DNA of 64,000 nucleotides from Oryzomicrobium terrae. Lineage in GTDB: Bacteria; Pseudomonadota; Gammaproteobacteria; Burkholderiales; Rhodocyclaceae. This document shows, one piece after another, positions 57,633-64,000 of the stretch (within the stretch, counting starts at the first letter, position 1; each line of letters starts with the position of its first letter). The notes below the pieces were generated by a model, which saw nothing but the letters and a program-made list of their open reading frames with translations, was not told where the DNA came from and did no database searches. The position numbers and the translations under genes are program-made. The stretch is taken from contig NZ_CP022579.1 in assembly GCF_008274805.1 (NCBI RefSeq), forward strand, positions 620,001 through 684,000, in the 5' to 3' direction.

Positions 57633-59086
57633 CGCCCGGCCACCCAATCCACCACCGCGTCCAGGGCCGGCAGGGCCTGGCGGGCCCGGGGGTGCTGGGC
57701 GATGGCCACCACCACCCACCATTTGCCCGTGCGGTCGGGAACGAAGCCGGCCAGGGCGCGCACGTTGTCCAGGCTGCCGGTTTTCAGCCGGGCCCGGCCC
57801 CGGGCGGGGGAGTTCTGGAAACGGCGCTTGAGGGTGCCGTCCACCCCGGCTACCGGCAGGGAGGCGAGCAACTCGGGCATTACCGGGCTGCTCCAGGCGC
57901 TTTGCAGCAGCCTCGCCAGGGCGGCGGCGGTGACGGTTTCGCTGCGCGACAGGCCGGAGCCGTTGTCCACCGCGATGCTGTCCGCCGCCAGACCCCGGGC
58001 GGCGAGCCAGCCGCGTACCTTGTCCCGGGCCTTTTCCTGGGTGCCCGCACCGTCCGGGCTCCCGTTGCGGCCGAGCAGCAGGAACAGCTGGCGGGCCATA
58101 ACGTTGTTGCTGAACTTGTTGATGTCCCGCACCAACTCGCCGATGGGGGCCGAGTCGATGGCGGCGAGGAGGCGGGCGTCGGCCGGGGCGCTGCCGTCGC
58201 GTACCTGGCCGACGATCTCGCCGCCGCTCTCTTCCCACAGGGCTTGGGCCAGGGCTGCGCCGAAGCGTTGTGGCGGCAGGGGCGACAGGTAGAGGCTCTG
58301 CTCACCGCATTCGGCGGCGTAGCTGCCGGATAACACCAGGGTGGCGGTGCCTTCGCCGTAGGCCGGCTCGACCTTGCTGCGCCAGTCGCCGCAGGGACCG
58401 GCGACCAGTTGCAGGCGCGACAGGACGCGCAGGCCGGCCAGGGGCGTGTCGAGCACGCCGTCCACCGCCTGGTGGGGCGGGTCGGGCACCAGGGTCAGCT
58501 TGAGGGCGTGGAAGTTCACCAGCAGGCCGTCCGGGCCGGCGTTGTAGGGACGCAGCCCCTCGCCGTCGAAGGCGTTGGGGTCGTGGGGCGGCGGGGTCAG
58601 GGCGGAACGGTCGAGCACCAGGTCGCCGGCGATGCGCCGGATGCCCCGGGCCCGAACGCTGTGGAACAGCCCCCACAGGGCTTCGCTGGTGAGGCGCGGG
58701 TCGCCGCCGCCGACCAGCACCAGGTCGCCCTTGAGTACACCATCCTCCACCGGGCCGGTGGCGCGCAGCTCGGTGCGGAAGGTGGCGGCCGGGCCAAGCA
58801 GGTCCAGGGCGGCGTAGGTGGTCACCAGCTTCATGGTCGAGGCCGGCTGGATCGGCGCCTCGCCGCGCAGGGCCAGGCGCGGCCGGCCGCCGTCGGCGGG
58901 GGCCACCACCACCGCCAAGGCGCTGGTGGGCAGGTCGGTCTGGGCCAGGATCTGGCGGGCTGCCGGCGGTAGCTCGCTGCTCGGGCCGAGCAGGGGGGCG
59001 GCCTGGAGGGCCGGGGCTAGGCCGGCCGCCAGGAAAAACGCCGCGGCGGTAAGGCGGCGGCGTTGGAACAGGGGCAAGAAGAGCAT
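57629..59086 (-). CDS. dacB: D-alanyl-D-alanine carboxypeptidase / endopeptidase PBP4
   Basis: This 485-residue periplasmic enzyme trims peptidoglycan peptides. It has a signal peptide and active-site motifs SxxK in PASTMKLVTTY (near residue 84), SxN in NKFSNNVMARQL (near 325) and KTG in ARLKTGSLDNVR (near 433), with the long insertion typical of class C PBP4. It overlaps the chemoreceptor gene upstream (TGATG) and ttrS downstream (ATGA). Its place in a signalling operon is odd. Confidence 0.94.
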   Translation of the reverse strand: MLFLPLFQRRRLTAAAFFLAAGLAPALQAAPLLGPSSELPPAARQILAQTDLPTSALAVVVAPADGGRPRLALRGEAPIQPASTMKLVTTYAALDLLGPAATFRTELRATGPVEDGVLKGDLVLVGGGDPRLTSEALWGLFHSVRARGIRRIAGDLVLDRSALTPPPHDPNAFDGEGLRPYNAGPDGLLVNFHALKLTLVPDPPHQAVDGVLDTPLAGLRVLSRLQLVAGPCGDWRSKVEPAYGEGTATLVLSGSYAAECGEQSLYLSPLPPQRFGAALAQALWEESGGEIVGQVRDGSAPADARLLAAIDSAPIGELVRDINKFSNNVMARQLFLLLGRNGSPDGAGTQEKARDKVRGWLAARGLAADSIAVDNGSGLSRSETVTAAALARLLQSAWSSPVMPELLASLPVAGVDGTLKRRFQNSPARGRARLKTGSLDNVRALAGFVPDRTGKWWVVVAIAQHPRARQALPALDAVVDWVAGR

Positions 59087-61194
59087 CAGGTGCGTCGGTG
59101 CAGGGTGAAGCCCTGAAGCATAGCCTTCAAGCGCTCCGCTGTGGCGCGCAGTTCCTCGGTGGCATCGCGAGCCTCCTGGGCGCTGCTGGTGTTCTGCGCG
59201 ATCAGATCGGCGATGTGCTCCATGTTGCCGGCCACTTCCTCGCTGGCGCTACCCTGCTGGCGCGAGGCATCGGAGATGTGGCTGGCCATGGCCGCCACCT
59301 GCTGGGAGGCGCTGGTGATGCCGGCCAGACCGGCGACGCTCTCGCTCAGCATGCCGATGCCGCTGGCCACTTCCTCCTGGGCCTGGTCCATGGTGCGCAC
59401 CGCTTCGCTGGCGGCGGCCTGGATCTCGCCGATGGTGGCGGCGATGTCGGCGGTGGAGTGGGTGGTGCGCTCGGCCAGCTTGCGCACCTCGTCCGCCACC
59501 ACGGCGAAGCCGCGCCCCGCTTCGCCGGCCCGGGCCGCCTCGATGGCGGCGTTGAGGGCGAGCAGGTTGGTCTGGGTGGCGATCTCCTGGATCACCTGGG
59601 TGATCTGGCCGATCTTGTCGATGGAGCTGCCCAGGGCGTCGATGGTGGCGCTGGAGGCGGTGACCGTGTCCACCACCTTTTGCGTTGCCACCATGCTGGC
59701 GTCGATCTGCTGCTGGCTGGTTTCCACCAGTTGGCGCGCGTTGCCGGCGGCGTCGGCCATTTCGGCAGCACTGCCGGCCACTTCCTGGACCGAGTGGCTG
59801 AATTGTTCGGTGCCGGCGGCGGCGCTGGCCACCTGGTCGGCCTGGCGGGCCGATTGTTGTTGCACGGCGACCATGCGCTGTTGCAGGTCGGTGCTGCGCG
59901 CGTCGATGCCGGCGGCGGCGCTGGCGATCTTGTCGAGCATGGCCTTGAGGTGGGCCTGCATGGTGGCCAGATTGCTGAGCAGACGGCCGGCCTCGTCGCG
60001 GCCGTCGATGGCGATGGTATCGGTTAGGTCGCCTTCGGCAATCTTTTCGAAGTGCTGCACCGCCTTGGCCATGGGGCGGACGATGGCCCGGGAGAGCAGC
60101 CACCAGCCGGCCAGGGCCGCCAGGATGGCACCGACGATGCCGGCGATGGCCAGCTTCTGGATCAGGGCGGCGCGTTGGTCCGAATTGGCCAGGGCCTCCT
60201 GGGCGTCGAGGTGCAGCCGCTCCAGCACCTGGTTGCCGGTGGCGTTGAGCTCGGCGTAGATCGGGTTGAGCTGCTTGAGCAGATGCTCGTTGGCGGCCAT
60301 GAACTGGCCGGCGGCCAGGGCGTCGATCACCGGGCGCAGCCCTTCCTTGGCGTAGCGCACACGCATGGCCGCCAGCTTGGCGATGGCGTCCCGGGTGGCC
60401 GGGGCGACGTCGGCCTTCTGCAACTCGTCGAGCAGGGCGTCGATCTCGGCCCGGTTGGCCTGGATGCGGTCCAGGTGGGTGGCCAGGGGGTGGTCGTGGA
60501 GACGGGCGAAGGCGCTGGCCGGGTCGTGCTGCAGGCCGAGCAGGGCCTGGGAGCGGTTTTCCGCGAGCAGGAAGACGAGGCGCTGGGCCTTGGCCGCCGG
60601 GGCCTGGATGTGGGCGACCTGGTGGGTGAGGTCGGCATGGGTGCGCTGGATGCCGAACAGCCCCAGGGCGGCGCCGACCACCAGCAGGGCGCTCATGAAG
60701 GCGAACATCAGGCCGAGGCGCACTTGCAGCGACAGGGCGGCCAGCCGTCCGGCCAGGCCGGTGCGGGCGATGGTGAAGGGGCGGGGCTTGGCCTTGAGGG
60801 AGGCGTAGAGGGCGCTGGCCTCGCTCACCTGGGCACGGCTCGGTTGGGTGCGCACCGAGGTGTAGCCGACGGTTTGGCCGTTCTTCTTGACCGGCATGGC
60901 GAAGGCGTCCACCCAGTAGAAGTCGCCGTTCTTGCAGCGGTTCTTGACCACGGCACGCCAGGGCAGGCCCGCCTTGAGGTGGCGCCACATGTCGGCAAAG
61001 GCCTCCGGCGGCATGTCCGGGTGGCGCACGATGTTGTGGCTCGCACCGATCAACTCGTCCCGGGAGAAACCACTGATGGCGATGAAGGCCTCGTTGGCGT
61101 CGGTGATGACGCCCTTGAGGTCGGTGGTGGAGACGAGGTAGCTGTTGGCGGGGAAGGGGACTTCGTTGGTCGTGATAGGCAGGTTGATCTTCAT
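59086..61194 (-). CDS. PAS-containing methyl-accepting chemotaxis protein (Aer-like)
   Basis: This 702-residue receptor opens with an Aer-type PAS domain at about residues 10-130 ([21 protein letters not shown], in pieces [10 protein letters not shown] and [14 protein letters not shown]). A membrane helix near 160-185, a periplasmic four-helix sensor part, a second helix near 350, HAMP, and a signalling domain with [16 protein letters not shown] follow. Aer PAS domains bind FAD and sense redox state. Its stop overlaps the dacB start, so it leads the operon that carries ttrS and ttrR. Confidence 0.92.
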   Translation of the reverse strand: MKINLPITTNEVPFPANSYLVSTTDLKGVITDANEAFIAISGFSRDELIGASHNIVRHPDMPPEAFADMWRHLKAGLPWRAVVKNRCKNGDFYWVDAFAMPVKKNGQTVGYTSVRTQPSRAQVSEASALYASLKAKPRPFTIARTGLAGRLAALSLQVRLGLMFAFMSALLVVGAALGLFGIQRTHADLTHQVAHIQAPAAKAQRLVFLLAENRSQALLGLQHDPASAFARLHDHPLATHLDRIQANRAEIDALLDELQKADVAPATRDAIAKLAAMRVRYAKEGLRPVIDALAAGQFMAANEHLLKQLNPIYAELNATGNQVLERLHLDAQEALANSDQRAALIQKLAIAGIVGAILAALAGWWLLSRAIVRPMAKAVQHFEKIAEGDLTDTIAIDGRDEAGRLLSNLATMQAHLKAMLDKIASAAAGIDARSTDLQQRMVAVQQQSARQADQVASAAAGTEQFSHSVQEVAGSAAEMADAAGNARQLVETSQQQIDASMVATQKVVDTVTASSATIDALGSSIDKIGQITQVIQEIATQTNLLALNAAIEAARAGEAGRGFAVVADEVRKLAERTTHSTADIAATIGEIQAAASEAVRTMDQAQEEVASGIGMLSESVAGLAGITSASQQVAAMASHISDASRQQGSASEEVAGNMEHIADLIAQNTSSAQEARDATEELRATAERLKAMLQGFTLHRRT

Positions 61195-61420
61195 TTACAT
61201 CCTATGCAATGCAATTTACTGGACGGCTCCCCCAACGCTGGATAGTACCGAGGTAATGAGTCTTTCTTCTGACATAGGTCAGTCAGATGAGAACTATTTC
61301 CTTACGTATATCTACCTATATTCCTCAGTGGCTTATGGAAATGAAAAAGCAGTATTAATGGTTATGCGCGGTCGGCTTACCATCGCCCTATCGTTTTTCT
61401 TGCCCGGATAGGATCGTTTC
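61195..61420. promoter_or_regulatory. Divergent AT-rich promoter region (chemoreceptor / metQ)
   Basis: There is no gene in this stretch, which is much less GC-rich than its surroundings. CTGACATAGGTCAG (61269-61282) has perfect 5-bp arms around ATAG. CCTATC (61387-61392) and GATAGG (61407-61412) flank a 14-base loop, with the AGGA ribosome binding site of metQ in the right arm. No SAM riboswitch is recognised. Confidence 0.5.
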
Positions 61421-62260
61421 ATGAGCTCTTCCCTGTTCTCCCGCCGCCGTTCCCTGCTTTCCCTGGCCCTGGTGTCGGCCCTCGGCGCCGCCCTGCCGCT
61501 GAGCAGCACCCTGGCTTACGCCGGCGACGGCAGCGATGCCAAACCGTTCAAGGTCGGCGTCACCGCCGGTCCCCACGCCCAGATCCTGGAGGCGGTTAAG
61601 AAGCATGCCGAGAAGGAAGGCTTCAAGATCCAGATCGTCGAATTCACCGACTACGTGCAGCCTAACGCCGCCCTGGCGTCCGGCGACCTGGACGCCAACG
61701 TGTTCCAGCACAAGCCCTTTCTCGACGCCTCGATCCGCGACCGGGGCTACAAGCTGGCCGTGGCCGGCGACGCGGTGCTGATGCAGTTCGGCGCCTACTC
61801 GAAGAAGGTCAAGCACCTGAAGGACCTGCCCAACGGCGCCAAGGTAGGCATCCCCAACGACCCGTCCAACGGCGCCCGGGGCCTGCTGCTGCTGCAAGAC
61901 CAGGGGCTGATCAAGCTCAAGGCCGACAAGGGCTCCGCCGTGAGCGTGCTGGACATCGTCGACAACCCCAAGAAGCTCAAGATCGTCGAACTGGAAGCGG
62001 CCCAACTGCCCCGCTCCCTGGACGACCTGGACGCGGCCACGGTCAATTCCAACTACGCCCTGCCCGCCGGCCTGGTGCCCAGCCGCGACGCCATCGCCCT
62101 GGAAAACCCCAGCACCCCCTTCGCCCGCATCGTCATCGCCGCCCGGGAGCAGGACAAGAACGCGCCGGCGGTGCAGAAGTTCGTCAAGCTGTACCGCTCC
62201 GAACCGGTCAAGCAGTTCATCAACGCCACCTTCAAGGGCGCCTACACGGCGTCCTGGTAA
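61421..62260 (+). CDS. MetQ/NlpA-family substrate-binding protein
   Basis: This 279-residue protein matches the MetQ family (FKVGVTAGPHAQILEAVKKH, in pieces KVGVTAGPHAQIL and QPNAALASGDLDANVFQHKPF). MetQ feeds methionine to the MetNI ABC importer. The signal peptide SRRRSLLSLALVSALGAA ends near TLAYAG with no lipobox Cys, so it looks soluble in the periplasm rather than lipid-anchored. No metN or metI gene is adjacent. The next gene encodes a methionine-salvage enzyme. Confidence 0.9.
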   Translation: MSSSLFSRRRSLLSLALVSALGAALPLSSTLAYAGDGSDAKPFKVGVTAGPHAQILEAVKKHAEKEGFKIQIVEFTDYVQPNAALASGDLDANVFQHKPFLDASIRDRGYKLAVAGDAVLMQFGAYSKKVKHLKDLPNGAKVGIPNDPSNGARGLLLLQDQGLIKLKADKGSAVSVLDIVDNPKKLKIVELEAAQLPRSLDDLDAATVNSNYALPAGLVPSRDAIALENPSTPFARIVIAAREQDKNAPAVQKFVKLYRSEPVKQFINATFKGAYTASW

Positions 62261-62284
62261 GTCGGTAGCGAGAGGCCCCAGCCC

Positions 62285-62920
62285 ATGGCCCGCCTGATCC
62301 ATCCCGACGGCACCGTGGTCGCCGCCCCGGCGGCGGTGGCTCGGGCCGTGGCGGCCCTGGGCGCCCACCTGGACTGGCGCCCGCCGCCTTCGCGCATCCT
62401 CGACCTGCTGGTGAAACCGGTGCTGGCCGAGGCGGAGAAGGCGACGGTGCTGGCGGCGGTGGATGTCCACGTCGCCCCCTGGGTCGAGCGTCTGGTGCGA
62501 CGCGGGCGGGAGCGGGGCGGACGAGCGCCTGAAACCGACGTCCAGTCCAAATCACAGTCCCAATCTCCGGCCCGGGACCTGGTGGTGCTGCACGACGGCA
62601 TCGCCAACCTGGCGGCCCTGCGCGAGCAGTTCGCCGCGCCCCATCGCCATGACGACGACGAGGTGCGTTACGTGGTGGACGGGGTCGGCTACTTCGGCTT
62701 CGTCGCCGCCGACGGCAGCCAGGTGCTGCTCGAAGTGGCGGCCGGGGATTACCTGGAAGTGCCGGCCGGTGCCGAGCACTGGTTCGCCCTGGGGGCCGAC
62801 CCGCGCCTCAAGGCGGTGCGCTACTTTCTCGGGGCACCGGCCTGGGAGGCACGCTACACGGGCACTTCCGTGATGCCTGTCCTGAAAGCCGCGCCCCTGG
62901 CCGATCTCCAGAGGGCCTAG
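62285..62920 (+). CDS. mtnD: Acireductone dioxygenase-type cupin
   Basis: This 211-residue protein has the acireductone dioxygenase cupin with metal ligands H120, H122, E126 and H165 (PHRHDDDEVRYVVDG, AEHWFALG). The enzyme converts acireductone to a keto-acid precursor of methionine and formate, part of methionine salvage. A Gln/Ser-rich linker at about 86-96 is unusual, and other salvage genes are absent nearby. Its last 15 or so residues are encoded by repeat locus F, so the C-terminus may be repeat-derived. Confidence 0.85.
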   Translation: MARLIHPDGTVVAAPAAVARAVAALGAHLDWRPPPSRILDLLVKPVLAEAEKATVLAAVDVHVAPWVERLVRRGRERGGRAPETDVQSKSQSQSPARDLVVLHDGIANLAALREQFAAPHRHDDDEVRYVVDGVGYFGFVAADGSQVLLEVAAGDYLEVPAGAEHWFALGADPRLKAVRYFLGAPAWEARYTGTSVMPVLKAAPLADLQRA

Positions 62921-62952
62921 TCCAAACTCTAGGACTGGCGCGGGGTTTGGGC
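62873..62952 (+). repeat. Repeat locus F: two 40-bp-phased units over two gene ends
   Basis: Units lie at 62873-62912 and 62913-62952. Unit 1 has GCCGCGCC at unit positions 16-23 and GATCTCCAG, as in unit 1 of locus A. Unit 2 has CTAGGACTGGCGC, close to locus B, and GGGTTTGG at unit positions 31-38, as in locus C. It overlaps the C-terminal codons of mtnD and of the convergent DUF2892-type gene. Confidence 0.65.
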
Positions 62953-63174
62953 CGATGCCCCGCAAGCCGGGCCGTCCGGCACGCCGCACTTGCGCAGCAC
63001 CAGGGCCAGGGGGCAGAAGTTGCTCAGGCTGAACTGGAACAGGTTGGCGCCAACGAAGGCGGTCAGCCAAAGAAAGTAGGACGACACGTACAGCGGGCTG
63101 GCCGGGGCGCCCAGGGCCAGACTGATCAGGATCATCAGGCCGGCAAAGAAGCGGATGGCACGTTCAACGGTCAT
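62929..63174 (-). CDS. DUF2892-type small membrane protein
   Basis: This 81-residue protein has two membrane helices and the pattern MTVERAIRFFAGLMILISLA, then LTAFVGANLFQFSLSNFCPLA, matching DUF2892 (YgaP-like membrane domain). A role in sulfur-related membrane processes has been suggested for relatives. It follows the RND gene on the same strand, 27 bases after its stop. Its last seven codons lie in repeat locus F. Confidence 0.85.
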   Translation of the reverse strand: MTVERAIRFFAGLMILISLALGAPASPLYVSSYFLWLTAFVGANLFQFSLSNFCPLALVLRKCGVPDGPACGASAQTPRQS

Positions 63175-63201
63175 GGCGGTTTCCTTTACGCAAGGTGGGG
63201 G

Positions 63202-64000
63202 TTACAGCCGCCCGCCGCGCTGGCGGTAGGCGACGAAATAGAGCAGCGGGATCACCACCAGGGTGAGCAGGGTGGAGACGAGAATCCCGAAGATCAGCGA
63301 AATGGCGAGCCCGTTGAAGATCGGGTCGTCGAGGATGAAGAAGGCGCCGGTCATGGCCGCCAGGGCGGTCAGGGCAATGGGCTGGGCCCGGGTGGCGGCG
63401 GAGCGCACGATGGCGTCCTTGAAGGGCACCCCGGCCTCCACTTCGAGCCGGATGAAATCCACCAGCAGGATCGAGTTGCGCACGATGATGCCGGCCAGGG
63501 CGATCATGCCGATCATGGAGGTGGCGGTGAACGGCGCGCCGAGCAGGGCATGGCCGGGCATCACGCCGATCAAGGTGAGGGGGATCGGCGCCATGATCAC
63601 CAGGGGCGCCAGGTAGGAGCCGAAGTGGGCCACCACCAGCAGGTAGATGAGGATCAGCCCGACGGCGTAGGCGGCGCCCATGTCGCGGAAGGTCTCGTAG
63701 GTGATCTGCCATTCCCCGTCCCACTTCAGGCCGTAGCCCCGGTAGGCGTCGTCGGCCTGGCGGATGAAGGTCTCGGTGACCGGGCCGCCGTCCGGGGCGA
63801 CGATTTTTCCAATGCCCGAACGCAGGGCGAACATGCCGTAGAGGGGGCTGTCCGGCAGGCCGGCGCGGGTGTGGCCATCACCATAGTCGGAGACGTCGCC
63901 CATCACGTAGGTCACCGGCAGGCCGTCCTTGCGGTAGCGGGCCTCGTCCACCGTGGCGGGGCGGGCGCTGACCAGCTCGCGGATCGGCACCAGGGCGCCG
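63202..64000 (-). CDS. RND efflux transporter permease, 3' part only
   Basis: The C-terminal 260 or so residues of an RND-family inner-membrane pump run off the right edge. Visible are four to five membrane helices (AYAVGLILIYLLVVAHFGSY, MIGMIALAGIIVRNSILLVDF, ISLIFGILVSTLLTLVVIP) and the conserved RxxPIALTALA. Substrate class cannot be judged from this part. The upstream part, including the proton-relay residues, is outside the window. It is followed on the same strand by the DUF2892-type gene. Confidence 0.9.
   Translation of the reverse strand, partial: GALVPIRELVSARPATVDEARYRKDGLPVTYVMGDVSDYGDGHTRAGLPDSPLYGMFALRSGIGKIVAPDGGPVTETFIRQADDAYRGYGLKWDGEWQITYETFRDMGAAYAVGLILIYLLVVAHFGSYLAPLVIMAPIPLTLIGVMPGHALLGAPFTATSMIGMIALAGIIVRNSILLVDFIRLEVEAGVPFKDAIVRSAATRAQPIALTALAAMTGAFFILDDPIFNGLAISLIFGILVSTLLTLVVIPLLYFVAYRQRGGRL

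Noticed and set aside
61195-61420. SAM riboswitch upstream of metQ
   Set aside because: The only nearby structure is a 6-bp stem over the ribosome binding site. No SAM-I or SAM-II type conserved core was recognised.

Overview
The window is 64 kb of GC-rich, gene-dense chromosome from a betaproteobacterium, most likely a Rhodocyclales relative (Azospira/Dechlorosoma-like). This rests on the argH / AlgZ-AlgR-type two-component / hemCDXY neighbourhood, the ubiA-ubiD pair, an SbtA-type permease next to a CbbR-like LysR gene, and a tetrathionate-type respiratory operon. The genus is an inference. I saw no rRNA, tRNA, insertion sequence, prophage or CRISPR array.

Layout. 0.1-7 kb: purD and hemF on the + strand, a small CxxC protein, then hemC-hemD-hemX-hemY on the - strand. 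7-15.6 kb: an exported thioredoxin-like protein, ppc, a TPMT-like methyltransferase and a GNAT enzyme, then an AlgZ/AlgR-like system coupled to a cyclic-nucleotide-gated MscS channel, divergent from argH. 17.1-18.7 kb: a lower-GC RidA/LysR pair. 18.8-25.7 kb: katG with an OxyR-like site, sfsA, a receiver-TPR protein with a soluble histidine kinase, and a small membrane protein. 25.8-31.6 kb: GNAT-ubiD-HD-GYP with overlapping stops and starts, ubiA, and a divergent GGDEF cyclase. 31.7-36.1 kb: an arsR-like gene, an Aas-type acyltransferase/acyl-activating enzyme and an LplT-PlsC fusion. 36.4-41.7 kb: LysR, TauE/SafE permease, zapE, SbtA-like permease and CbbR-like LysR. 42-44.4 kb: a DHFR/RibD-C gene bracketed by two related tandem-repeat arrays, then an atypical orphan protein with a HEPN-like R-x4-H motif. 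44.5-47.8 kb: recG, ridA and a lipoprotein cytochrome c. 48-61.2 kb: ttrBCA, a J-like/rhomboid fusion, and on the opposite strand an operon of PAS-chemoreceptor, dacB, ttrS and ttrR. 61.4-64 kb: MetQ-like binding protein, acireductone dioxygenase, a DUF2892-type protein and the end of an RND pump gene.

The strongest signal not explained by genes is a family of short tandem repeats with an exact 40-bp period (loci A-F: 2379-2498, about 10803-10922, 21631-21750, 41701-41820, 42681-42800, 62873-62952). Units share a CCGCGCC core at unit positions 17-23. The arrays have two or three units, usually lie just downstream of a gene, and in three places overlap gene ends. Arrays D and E match unit by unit (about 104/120 identical by eye) and bracket the DHFR-family gene like a cassette. 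Array A contains a perfect 23-bp inverted repeat.

How the genes work together. The ttr genes encode a periplasmic molybdoenzyme (TtrA) with an iron-sulfur subunit (TtrB) and an NrfD-type quinol-oxidising anchor (TtrC). A sensor with a PhnD-like periplasmic domain (TtrS) and a FixJ-type regulator (TtrR) probably switch it on. Palindromes upstream of ttrB are candidate operators. The haem genes supply tetrapyrrole for the cytochrome and KatG.
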